A DNA stretch of 64,000 nt. Source: Bordetella parapertussis (lineage in GTDB: Bacteria > Pseudomonadota > Gammaproteobacteria > Burkholderiales > Burkholderiaceae_A). Both the position numbers and the translations under genes were made by a program. The stretch lies in contig CAMAZF010000006.1 in NCBI GenBank assembly GCA_945862985.1, positions 26,476-90,475 on the forward strand, read 5' to 3'. Under the pieces are notes generated by a model. It worked only from the letters and a program-made list of their open reading frames with translations. It did no database searches and was not told the DNA's origin. Position 1 is the first letter of the stretch. Each line of letters starts with the position of its first letter. Of the stretch, positions 53,676-60,808 are shown one piece after another.

Positions 53676-53739
53676 CCTCCCCGATGACAAGAGCCCAAGG
53701 GGCTCTCTCCGAAAGGAGTAGTTGGGGAGGTCATTTTTT
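53676..53739 (+). ncRNA. Structured small RNA candidate next to DUF3800 gene
   Basis: CCTCCCC (53676-53682) pairs with GGGGAGG (53724-53730). Inside lie two perfect hairpins, GAGCCC-AAG-GGGCTC (53691-53705) and CTCC-GAAA-GGAG (53707-53718, GNRA loop). ATGAC (53684-53688) also complements GTCAT (53730-53734), which would make a pseudoknot, and a T6 run follows at 53734-53739. A TATAGT -10-like hexamer lies at 53657-53662, with a poor -35. It is antisense-oriented relative to the genes on both sides. No known class recognised. Confidence 0.6.
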
Positions 53740-53749
53740 CCGGGTCCTG

Positions 53750-54409
53750 CTAGTAATAAGAGACCGTCCCGCCGGCAAAAATGTCGAACTCGCTCCTAAT
53801 TGCGGGTGCCAGCTTCTGGTGGAATTCGTCGTCTGCCTTTTCCCACTTTCTGAAGATCGCCCAGTTGGCGTAGTCCGCCAACTGTAGCCCGTAGTGGGAG
53901 CGTGACTGATGGTGGAGAATTTTGTACTTCAGCCCGCTCTTGATCATTCCGGACAGCACTGATTTGATAGCCTTTTCAATAGCCCTGCGCTTCTTATTAA
54001 CAGGGATGGTGTCGGTGATGATGATCAGTTCGCTGGCTCCAGCGAATGCCTCGCAACTCAGCACGTGTCGGATCAAATAACCCAGCATCTTTGGATAGAA
54101 GGCCTCGTCTGCTCTGAGTGCTGGCACGGTCTTTCTTTTTTCAACCACTAGGCTGTCAACCTTGATATCGGTTAGCCTGCGGGCGATGATGTCGAAGATC
54201 CTCCCGCGAACGTGAGGATTGTCCTCCGAGCAGTGGAAGTATTCCGTGGGCAATCCGTATTCAAGGCAGTCGTGTTTGTAGTGGTCGATCTCGCTAAGAA
54301 CGGGGAACGGTCTTCTCATGGCGATACTGCTCAAAACAAAGTGTTTGGTGCCGGAGGGGCTGAAGTTAAAGTCTCCAGCCTCATCTAAGAAAAGGTACGT
54401 ACACGCCAT
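53750..54409 (-). CDS. DUF3800 protein
   Basis: 219 aa. Begins MACTYLFLDEAGDFNFSPSG, with the family signature of an early Asp in FLDEAGD, later acidic residues in LIIITDTIP near 135, and the C-terminal SRSHYGLQLADYANWAIFRKWE with Gln-Leu-Ala-Asp near 185. These fit an RNase H-like fold with D...D...D active site, so a nuclease is plausible. DUF3800 genes are frequent on mobile elements and several are known to be associated with conserved structured RNAs. Last gene of the island, 138 bp from attR. Confidence 0.85.
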   Translation of the reverse strand: MACTYLFLDEAGDFNFSPSGTKHFVLSSIAMRRPFPVLSEIDHYKHDCLEYGLPTEYFHCSEDNPHVRGRIFDIIARRLTDIKVDSLVVEKRKTVPALRADEAFYPKMLGYLIRHVLSCEAFAGASELIIITDTIPVNKKRRAIEKAIKSVLSGMIKSGLKYKILHHQSRSHYGLQLADYANWAIFRKWEKADDEFHQKLAPAIRSEFDIFAGGTVSYY

Positions 54410-54417
54410 GGCCGTTA

Positions 54418-54476
54418 GAATCCTTGAAATAGGGATTCAGGATAGCGCACTTAGGGGCTATTTCGGGCAGAAATAG
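54418..54476 (-). promoter_or_regulatory. Hairpins in the leader of the DUF3800 gene
   Basis: Two hairpins: GAATCC-9-GGATTC (54418-54438) and CTATTTC-GGGCA-GAAATAG (54458-54476, 7-bp perfect stem). The loop of the first contains a second GAAATAG copy, so CTATTTC could pair with either. This gives two exclusive folds of the untranslated leader just before the start codon. No T run, so translation control or protein binding is more likely than termination. Confidence 0.4.
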
Positions 54477-54481
54477 GCGTG

Positions 54482-54540
54482 CTACATAGGTATGCTACAA
54501 AATACTAAGTAACTGATTAATAATGTATTTTTATGTAGCA
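54482..54540. repeat. Right-end arm-type repeats
   Basis: GCTACA occurs twice in tandem at 54481-54499, within AGGTATGCTACAA (54488-54500), identical to 30141-30153 at the left end. An inverted copy ATGTAGCA is at 54533-54540, 6 bp from the attR core. Probably binding sites for the integrase or its accessory factor. Confidence 0.55.
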
Positions 54541-54546
54541 AACATT

Positions 54547-54592
54547 ATTCGTAATGCGAAGGTCGAGGGTTCGATTCCTTTCACCGGCACCA
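54547..54592 (+). pseudogene. 3' half of tRNA-Thr(CGT) with attR core
   Basis: ATTCGTAAT (core, 54547-54555) followed by anticodon stem GCGA, variable AGGTC, T-loop TTCGATT, acceptor CACCGGC, A, CCA. It completes the 5' half at 30027-30065. No promoter-like signal is fused directly upstream. Confidence 0.92.
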
Positions 54593-54696
54593 CCTCCAGG
54601 CCCCTTCTCGCCTAACCGTTAATCCAGATCAACCTCCCTGTTTCTCCATCGCTCAGTATTCAACGAGTGGACGCAAGAGAAACAAGGAGTCTGGCG

Positions 54697-55080
54697 ATGT
54701 TTAAACGGATATTGACTCTGGCACTCACCAGCCTCTTGGCGGGATGTGTGTCGATGGAGATTGAGGTGAACTTGCCTGAGGGGAGAACACAGGCGGCTCG
54801 CTTCTATTTTGGCGATGGGCATGTGGACGATCTCCTCATTTTGGGCGGCCGGAATCATTACGGGAGGCTGCGATATCCCATCAACCAGCCCACGGGTGAT
54901 CTCCGTTTCGAGTTTTTGTCTGGCGCGTCCATTCGTGCCCGCTGCGTGGACTTTGGGTGGGACACCTTTGGGCAGCCCATCTGCAATGGCTTTGAGGTGA
55001 CTCAGTCCAACTTCCAGCCCGTTCCCGTGGGTTCAAGAGCCTCTCGGCCCAAGGGCGTGCCGCCGCAGACGGCTTTCTGA
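54697..55080 (+). CDS. Small lipoprotein, unknown role
   Basis: 127 aa with a lipoprotein signal peptide: MFKRILTLALTSLLAGC, lipobox LLAGC with Cys-17, next residue Val (no inner-membrane-retaining Asp), so it is probably sorted to the outer membrane. ATG at 54697 follows AAGGAG. Mature part: FYFGDGHVDDLLILGGRNHYG, then FEFLSGASIRARCVDFGWDTFG; no family recognised. Stands alone between the island and the glycosyltransferase. Confidence 0.75.
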   Translation: MFKRILTLALTSLLAGCVSMEIEVNLPEGRTQAARFYFGDGHVDDLLILGGRNHYGRLRYPINQPTGDLRFEFLSGASIRARCVDFGWDTFGQPICNGFEVTQSNFQPVPVGSRASRPKGVPPQTAF

Positions 55081-55228
55081 GCAAGACTGTGCGCTCCTCG
55101 TGTCATGCCGTAGCGGTAGACCACAGGCAATCCCGCACGACGCTAGTGAGGTGCCTGATCCTCCGCTAACAAGCCGCCGGGGGGCGTTAGGTCTTAGGAT
55201 CGTCGTTAAGGTGTATAACGACTTCTAA

Positions 55229-56536
55229 GTGCTTCCCTACATCACCATCCGCAAAAAGTTTTGGATCGTCCTTTCAATCGCTTCGATGTGGATGGTCGCC
55301 TCCATCTTCCTCTCACTGCCTTGGCTGTCTGATCTCTCTGGCGTCGTGGGTGCTCCGCTGGCAGTCTTTCTCATTGCTTTCATTGCCATTGTTCCCGGTT
55401 TCATGAACGCCTTCGTTGTGGCGTCGATGCTGTTAGACAACCGTCCCGCCCGCGTCAAGCCTAGGCGTTATCCGCCCGTCACCCTTCTCATTCCGGCATA
55501 CAACGAAGCGGTCTCTATTCGTTCAACGATAGAGAGCGTGCTCAATCAAGATTACTTGGGTGAGCTCACCATCCTGCTGATTAATGACGGCTCGTCGGAT
55601 GGAACGGTGCAGGAGGTTCGGCTGATGCAATTGGAGAACCCCCGTCTCAGGCTGATTGATCTGAGGCACAACGGTGGGAAGTCAGCCGCATTGAACGAAG
55701 GCCTCAAACAGTGTGAAACCGACTTGGTGGTGAGCGTCGATGCAGATTGTTGGATTAAGTCCAATGGGGTTCGTAATCTCGTTGAGCGCTATTTGGGAGA
55801 CCCCCCAAACACCGCTGCGGTGGCAGGGGCTATTCTCATTCGGAACTCCCGACAGAACTGGCTCTGTAAGGCCCAAGAGTGGGACTACTTTCTCGGTATT
55901 GCAGCGGTCAAGCGTGTGCAGTCACTCTTTCAGGGCACGCTGGTTGCCCAAGGTGCGTTCTCCCTCTATGAGAAGGCGGCCATTGAGCGTGTTGGAGGCT
56001 GGCCTCAGACCGTCGGGGAAGACATCGTGCTGACATGGAGACTACTGGCCAAGGGATACAGGGTGGGTCATGCGAGCGATGCCTGTGCGTTTACGAACTG
56101 TCCCGACACGGTTTGGAAGTTTGTAAAGCAAAGGCAGCGGTGGTCGAGGGGCCTGATCGAGGCCTTTCGGGATAGCCCGAGACTGATGTTCAAGTCGCGT
56201 TGGAGCAGTATGTTCATTGTCTGGAATGCCATCTTTCCTCTGATGGACATTGCCTACACCATTGGATTCATACCTGGCCTATTTCTGGCGTGTTTCGGGT
56301 ACTTTTGGATTGTGGGTCCCATGACACTTGCTTTGATTCCACCTGGTCTTTTGCTCACGCGCGTGATGTATGTGGCAGAGGCGAGGATGTTTTTTGCGGA
56401 AGACCTAAAGGTGAGGAAGAACTACATGGGCTTTTTGTCCTACACCCTGGCCTATGGGCTGATTCTTCAACCCGCCTGTGTTTATGGATATTTCTCCGAG
56501 ATCCTGGGCGTTCGCAAGAACTGGGGTACGAAATAG
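55229..56536 (+). CDS. Processive glycosyltransferase family 2, exopolysaccharide synthase
   Basis: 435 aa inner-membrane enzyme of the PgaC/BcsA/hyaluronan-synthase type. Two N-terminal membrane helices (residues ~10-30 and 38-65), then the GT2 domain: LLIPAYNEAVSI near 90, LLINDGSSDG near 118, the DxD-type VSVDADCW near 170, the acceptor-site GEDIVLTWR near 270, and the processive signature QRQRWSRG near 307; three more membrane helices follow. GTG start. Followed 14 nt later by a secreted barrel protein and facing c-di-GMP enzymes, so an exported, c-di-GMP-controlled polysaccharide is likely. No PilZ domain is fused to it. Confidence 0.88.
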   Translation: MLPYITIRKKFWIVLSIASMWMVASIFLSLPWLSDLSGVVGAPLAVFLIAFIAIVPGFMNAFVVASMLLDNRPARVKPRRYPPVTLLIPAYNEAVSIRSTIESVLNQDYLGELTILLINDGSSDGTVQEVRLMQLENPRLRLIDLRHNGGKSAALNEGLKQCETDLVVSVDADCWIKSNGVRNLVERYLGDPPNTAAVAGAILIRNSRQNWLCKAQEWDYFLGIAAVKRVQSLFQGTLVAQGAFSLYEKAAIERVGGWPQTVGEDIVLTWRLLAKGYRVGHASDACAFTNCPDTVWKFVKQRQRWSRGLIEAFRDSPRLMFKSRWSSMFIVWNAIFPLMDIAYTIGFIPGLFLACFGYFWIVGPMTLALIPPGLLLTRVMYVAEARMFFAEDLKVRKNYMGFLSYTLAYGLILQPACVYGYFSEILGVRKNWGTK

Positions 56537-56550
56537 GCATTTCTCGGCAT

Positions 56551-57486
56551 TTGGTTCCGTTCGTGATCAACACGCTGATGTTGTTGGTCAGCGGTCACGT
56601 GGGTGCTCAGGAACTCGCCTTGGGCAGCGCTTCTAAGGCTTCGGCGACAGAATGGCTTTACTCAAAAGACAGCGACCAGTTCGAGACGATTCGGCTTCGA
56701 CAGGCATTCTCTCCCGAGTATGAGAGCGCAGATGAACATTGGCGATGGTCAGTGCAGTCTTCGCGATATCAGGATCAGGCTTGGCGCGCCCACGTGAACC
56801 AGTTGGGGCTCAACCGAAAGATGGGGTCCCTGAGCGATTTGCAGATCGAGACGGGTATCTATCTGAACGAAGGCCTGGGTCAACAGCTGGTCACCACTGA
56901 CAACCGCGTCTCCGTTCCTTTTGGGAAGTCCTCGCGAATAGAGGGCTATCTGGTGCGGGACTGGGTGGAGACTCGATCTGGTCTAGAGGATGCAAGAACG
57001 TATTGGCTCTTCGGGACCAGCCTAGAGACCCAGTGGACCGAGCGATGGAGCACAGTCCTCTCCCTGTCGCAGATGGAGTTTTCTGATCAGAACACCCGAA
57101 GCCGATTTCTCACGAAGCTCGTCTTTGACCTGTATCCAACTTACGGCCTCACCGCTCAGATCTGGCACCGGGCTCAGCGAGACGATGATTCACCTGCGGC
57201 ACAAGGGACCTATTTCAGTGCTGAGCGGTATCGTGAGACTCTCTTGGTGATGGGGATGACAAGACGGTATGCAGACTTTCGTTTGCGTGCGCGATTCGGG
57301 TGGGGAACTCAACGAGTTGACTCTTCCGACGACTCTCACTCTCAACTCCTGGATCTCGCAATCGAGCCCTTGGGAAAGGGGCCGTGCACGTTAAGGACCG
57401 TCTTTGGCTTCAAGCGAGGCGCTGGGGTCAGCGGAAATTCCTACAGCTATAAGGTCTTGAGCCAGGAATTGACCATTCGCTTCTAA
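56551..57486 (+). CDS. Predicted outer-membrane beta-barrel protein
   Basis: About 311 aa. Signal-peptide-like start (FVINTLMLLVSGHVGAQELA) and a C-terminal Phe (ELTIRF) typical of barrel proteins; alternating strands rich in Trp/Tyr/Arg (RTYWLFGTSLETQW, STVLSLSQMEF, YGLTAQIWHRAQ). Start uncertain: TTG at 56551 gives a good signal peptide, GTG at 56563 is also possible; no clear ribosome binding site, so coupling to the glycosyltransferase (14-nt gap) is likely. Probably the export pore or an outer-membrane partner for the polysaccharide. Stop overlaps the convergent GGDEF gene by 4 nt. Confidence 0.65.
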   Translation: MVPFVINTLMLLVSGHVGAQELALGSASKASATEWLYSKDSDQFETIRLRQAFSPEYESADEHWRWSVQSSRYQDQAWRAHVNQLGLNRKMGSLSDLQIETGIYLNEGLGQQLVTTDNRVSVPFGKSSRIEGYLVRDWVETRSGLEDARTYWLFGTSLETQWTERWSTVLSLSQMEFSDQNTRSRFLTKLVFDLYPTYGLTAQIWHRAQRDDDSPAAQGTYFSAERYRETLLVMGMTRRYADFRLRARFGWGTQRVDSSDDSHSQLLDLAIEPLGKGPCTLRTVFGFKRGAGVSGNSYSYKVLSQELTIRF

Positions 57487-58325
57487 AGCGAGACGGTTTT
57501 GGAGAAGATGTGGCATCGATTGCGGCCTTCGCGTTTCGCCGCATACATTGCATCATCTGCCTCCCTGATGAGACTCTTGAGCAGGCCTCTCTTGTCCAAG
57601 ACCATATCGCGGGTGGGTTGAACTGAGGTAAGGCCGAGGCTAATGGTGATGGTGATGGGTTTTGCTCCTGCCAAGAACGTGTGCTGTTCTACGGAAGTTC
57701 TCAGCCGCTCGGCAATCTCAAAGGCCAGTGCTGGGTCGGCATGGGGGAGTGCACATATAAACTCCTCGCCCCCTAACCGACCCCAGAGGTCGGTCTCCCG
57801 CACAGCAGACTGACAGAGCTTGGCCAGTCGGGTGAGGGTGTCGTCCCCCGCTTCATGGCCATAGGTGTCGTTGACCCGTTTGAAATGATCGACATCGATC
57901 TCGATGATTGAGATCGTAGATCCATCCCTAGCAGCGGTCTCAATCTCTCTCTCGACCGCACTGATCCAGGCCTCTCTCTGTAAAAGGCCGGTGAGGTCAT
58001 CCACGCGAGAGCGCTGCTCCAGTGCCTCAGACTTCGAGCTTAAGTCCCTCAGTAATGAACGCAGGAAGATGACCGCAAGGGTCATGACGGCGGCGATTAA
58101 CAGGGAGAAGAGGGCATGGACGACGGTATGTGTGGTCAGCGCATCAGGAGAACGGATCTCTGCGATTCCCTGTCCAATCAGCAGGAGCGGGCAGACCGTC
58201 AAGATGAGCCAGAGTCTCCTATGGCGTGCACTTTTATGAACGACTGACAGTGTGAGGAAGACGCCAGCGAGGTGCGTGAGTAGCGTGAGCACAGCCAGTC
58301 CGTACAGGAGAACATTGGCCCACAT
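57483..58325 (-). CDS. Membrane-bound diguanylate cyclase (GGDEF)
   Basis: 280 aa. About three membrane helices in residues 1-90, a short linker, then a GGDEF domain starting at VDDLTGLLQREAW. The active-site motif is GGEEF (LWGRLGGEEFICAL, near residue 190), the active variant; DVDHFKRVNDTYGHEAGD carries the metal-binding Asp. A product-inhibition RxxD is not obvious. Makes c-di-GMP. It is 12 nt behind the PAS-HD-GYP gene in one operon, giving synthesis and breakdown together, next to the polysaccharide genes that such signals usually control. Confidence 0.92.
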   Translation of the reverse strand: MWANVLLYGLAVLTLLTHLAGVFLTLSVVHKSARHRRLWLILTVCPLLLIGQGIAEIRSPDALTTHTVVHALFSLLIAAVMTLAVIFLRSLLRDLSSKSEALEQRSRVDDLTGLLQREAWISAVEREIETAARDGSTISIIEIDVDHFKRVNDTYGHEAGDDTLTRLAKLCQSAVRETDLWGRLGGEEFICALPHADPALAFEIAERLRTSVEQHTFLAGAKPITITISLGLTSVQPTRDMVLDKRGLLKSLIREADDAMYAAKREGRNRCHIFSKTVSL

Positions 58326-58337
58326 CCCAGTGCCCTC

Positions 58338-59390
58338 TTAGCTAGAGACTTGAAATGGAAGACGTTTGAAGTCTGGGTCTGGGAAGGTGTATCCGCCTTG
58401 TCGAAAAAGGTGAAGGCAGCAGCGCGACGCGTCCGGATCGTAGAGCTTTCCAGCAGATCGTTCCAGTTCCTGTAGGGCGTGTTCGACTGTGGCGGGCACT
58501 CGATAAGGCCTTTGGCTGGACATGGCTTCCACCAGGTCTGCAACCGCAAGAATGCGTGCTTCAATCAGAATCTGATCACCCGTTCGCGCCTTGGGGTAGC
58601 CAGACCCATCCAGCCGCTCATGATGTTCCAGGACGATCTGGGCAACAGGCCAAGGAAAATGAATGCTCCTCAGAATGTCGTACCCCGCTTGAGCGTGGGT
58701 GCGAAGCAGCGCAATCTCGAGTTCTGTGAGCTGGCCTGGCTTCGTGAGGATCTCAATGGGGACCGTGATCTTCCCAATGTCGTGTAAAAGTGCGGAGATG
58801 CGGATTCCCTGTATCTGATCGCTGGTCAGACCCATCTCCTGGGCGATGGCGCAGGCCAGCGAGGCGACTCTTTTCTGATGGCTGGCCGTGTATGGGTCCC
58901 GTCCCGCGACGACTGCGCCGAGGGTCTCGACCACCTCAAAGAGGAGCGTTTGCCGAAGCTCTCGCTCACGTTCAAGCGCAAGCTCTGTCCGGCGTCGATC
59001 GCTGATGTCGCGAATATTGCACTGAGCGACCCTCTGCCCGTGAATCTCGTACACATTGCTGACGAATTCGACTGGGACAGGATGGCCAGCTCGGGAGAGT
59101 AGGTCGAGATGTTCGTAGCGGACATAACCGACGGCCATCAGCTCACGATGCATGTCCTCACTGGCCTGCTTGTCAGTGAGAAAGCCGAGTTCCCAGAGCC
59201 GCTTACCGACAATGTCTTCGCTGCTGAACCCGACAATTTTCAGGAAGAAGGGATTTGCATCAAAGATCACACCTTCAGGAAAGGTGATGAGCAGAATGCC
59301 ATCCTGCGCGGTCTCAAAGAGGCGCCGGTAACGTTCCTCAGAGAGCGCAGAGCCAACTGGGGGGTGCTGCTGCTCAGAGGAATTTTCCAC
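58338..59390 (-). CDS. PAS/HD-GYP c-di-GMP phosphodiesterase
   Basis: 350 aa, GTG start. An N-terminal PAS domain (residues ~18-135: RYRRLFETAQDGILLI, FLKIVGFSSEDIVGKRLWELG, ending with the PAC segment RDISDRRRTELAL) is a probable signal sensor. The C-terminal HD-GYP domain has SHQKRVASLACAIA, HDIGKITVP near residue 205, HHERLDGSGYPKA near 258 (GYP present) and the family segment LAVADLVEAMSSQRPYR. Cytoplasmic, with no membrane helices. It would cleave c-di-GMP to GMP or pGpG. First gene of the operon with the GGDEF protein. Confidence 0.92.
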   Translation of the reverse strand: MENSSEQQHPPVGSALSEERYRRLFETAQDGILLITFPEGVIFDANPFFLKIVGFSSEDIVGKRLWELGFLTDKQASEDMHRELMAVGYVRYEHLDLLSRAGHPVPVEFVSNVYEIHGQRVAQCNIRDISDRRRTELALERERELRQTLLFEVVETLGAVVAGRDPYTASHQKRVASLACAIAQEMGLTSDQIQGIRISALLHDIGKITVPIEILTKPGQLTELEIALLRTHAQAGYDILRSIHFPWPVAQIVLEHHERLDGSGYPKARTGDQILIEARILAVADLVEAMSSQRPYRVPATVEHALQELERSAGKLYDPDASRCCLHLFRQGGYTFPDPDFKRLPFQVSS

Positions 59391-59492
59391 GCCCTGATAC
59401 TACCGTGGTTTTCGGCTCTGAATGAGACTAGACGATAGATAAAATTTATACAAACGTCATTAACCGTATCCCGTGAAATCCCACGCGCGCGA

Positions 59493-59510
59493 CTGTCACG
59501 CGGCTGTCAT
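59493..59510 (+). promoter_or_regulatory. Pho box (PhoB binding site) upstream of btaA
   Basis: CTGTCAC-GCGG-CTGTCAT: two 7-bp PhoB half-sites with the canonical 4-bp spacer, one mismatch from the E. coli consensus CTGTCAT-N4-CTGTCAT. A further CCGTCAC lies 14 nt beyond. Located 65 bp before the btaA ATG. Strong sequence support for phosphate-starvation control of btaAB. Confidence 0.8.
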
Positions 59511-59574
59511 CTCGGTCCGTCACCCTTCGCGGTTAGGTCGTTCGCCCTGAACGCCACCGGAGTGCGTGCCGCTT

Positions 59575-60801
59575 ATGACAACGAAATCGATCGCCGTGGA
59601 TGCGGTTCTGGGGGATGTGCCCTCGGAGCGAGGTCTGCGAATTTCTGACCGCATCTTCGCGGCCTTGTTTAACCACTTGGTGTATCCCCAGATCTGGGAG
59701 GATCCGGAGGTCGACCTTCAGGCGCTGCGGCTTCAGGATGGGGAGCACGTCGTGGCCATCGCCTCAGGTGGCTGCAATCTCCTCAACATGCTCACAGCTG
59801 CTCGGGTGAGGATTTCGGCGCTGGATCTGAGCCGCGCTCATATCGCCCTGAATCGTCTTAAGCACGCCGCGGTTCGGGGCTTAGATCGCCATGAGGATTT
59901 TCTGGCCTTCTTTGGACACGCGAATCAACGAGAAAACCGCAGGCGCTATTTTGAGCTGATTGCGCCTCACCTCGATGAGGCCAGCCGGGCCTATTGGGAG
60001 CAGCGTGCGCCTTTTACTCGTCGCATCGACGGGTTTACAGACAACTTCTACACCAAGGGCGTGCTCGGGAGATTCATCGGGGCCAGTCATTTTGCTGCAC
60101 GACTCTTTGGCGTGAACCCTCGTGACATCCTTACGGCCGCTAATCGTCAGGAGCAGGCTGAGATCTTCGATGCCACGATGGGCCGGGTCCTGAAGCGGCC
60201 GTTTGTCCAGAAGGCCTTGCAGAACCCGTTTGCGCTCTACGGGCTGGGGATTCCTGCGGCTCAGTTTCAGAAGCTCCAGGGTGATGCACCCTCCATGTCG
60301 ACGGTGCTACACGATCGGCTCAGGCGTCTGGCCTGTGATTTTGACCTCTCGACCAACTACTTCGCCTGGCAGGCCTTTGGCCGCCGATATGACCTCGACC
60401 AGACCGAAGCGCTTCCGCGCTATTTGCAGGAGCGTCATTACGCCAACTTAAGGGATCGAATTGGTGAGGTGGAGATGCATCGAATGATGCTGACCACCTT
60501 CCTCAAGCAGCAGCCTGCGAGGTCCGTGGATGCGTTTGTATTCTTGGATGCTCAAGATTGGATGAATGACCAGCAGCTCAATGCACTCTGGGCCGAGGTT
60601 CAACGGACGGCCTCGGACCATGCGCGAGTGATTTTCCGCACAGCGGGCTCGGAGAACATTCTGCTGCATCGAGTCGACCCAGAGGTCCTGCAGCATTGGT
60701 CCTACGCGCGCGACACCTCGGAGATGCTCCACCAGCAGGATCGGTCCGCCATTTATGGCGGATTCCATCTGATGCGAAGACAAGCCCCGTCGGTCTCTTA
60801 A
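59575..60801 (+). CDS. btaA: BtaA, S-adenosylmethionine:diacylglycerol 3-amino-3-carboxypropyl transferase
   Basis: 408 aa, DUF3419/BtaA family. First step of betaine lipid (DGTS) synthesis: moves the aminocarboxypropyl group of SAM to diacylglycerol. Recognised from NHLVYPQIWEDPEVDLQAL near the N-terminus, VVAIASGGCNLLNMLTA (the SAM-site-like GGxN), ALDLSRAHIALNRLK, and the C-terminal FVFLDAQDWMNDQQLNALW and VIFRTAGSENIL. ATG at 59575 is chosen; a GTG at 59566 is the alternative. btaB follows after 7 nt, and a Pho box lies upstream, so the pair should be turned on when phosphate is scarce and phospholipids are replaced. Confidence 0.9.
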   Translation: MTTKSIAVDAVLGDVPSERGLRISDRIFAALFNHLVYPQIWEDPEVDLQALRLQDGEHVVAIASGGCNLLNMLTAARVRISALDLSRAHIALNRLKHAAVRGLDRHEDFLAFFGHANQRENRRRYFELIAPHLDEASRAYWEQRAPFTRRIDGFTDNFYTKGVLGRFIGASHFAARLFGVNPRDILTAANRQEQAEIFDATMGRVLKRPFVQKALQNPFALYGLGIPAAQFQKLQGDAPSMSTVLHDRLRRLACDFDLSTNYFAWQAFGRRYDLDQTEALPRYLQERHYANLRDRIGEVEMHRMMLTTFLKQQPARSVDAFVFLDAQDWMNDQQLNALWAEVQRTASDHARVIFRTAGSENILLHRVDPEVLQHWSYARDTSEMLHQQDRSAIYGGFHLMRRQAPSVS

Positions 60802-60808
60802 GTTTCGA

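Larger units (their letters stand above)
30057..54555. mobile_element. Integrative element in the anticodon loop of tRNA-Thr(CGT)
   Basis: About 24.5 kb bounded by direct copies of ATTCGTAAT (30057-30065 and 54547-54555), each fused to one half of a single tRNA-Thr gene. It carries an integrase beside the left end, a complete replacement tRNA-Thr, small element-type genes up to 37.6 kb and defence-type cargo from 37.7 to 54.4 kb. Base composition is visibly more AT-rich than in the flanks. No conjugation, capsid or clear replication gene is visible, so it is probably a non-autonomous or satellite-like island rather than an ICE or full prophage. Confidence 0.93.

Noticed and set aside
53676..53739. 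Hammerhead ribozyme
   Set aside because: GATGAC and GAAA are present but the CUGANGA core and cleavage-site geometry do not fit; GAAA is a hairpin loop here.
30057..54555. Complete prophage or conjugative element
   Set aside because: No capsid, terminase, tail, relaxase or type IV secretion genes are seen in the 24.5 kb.
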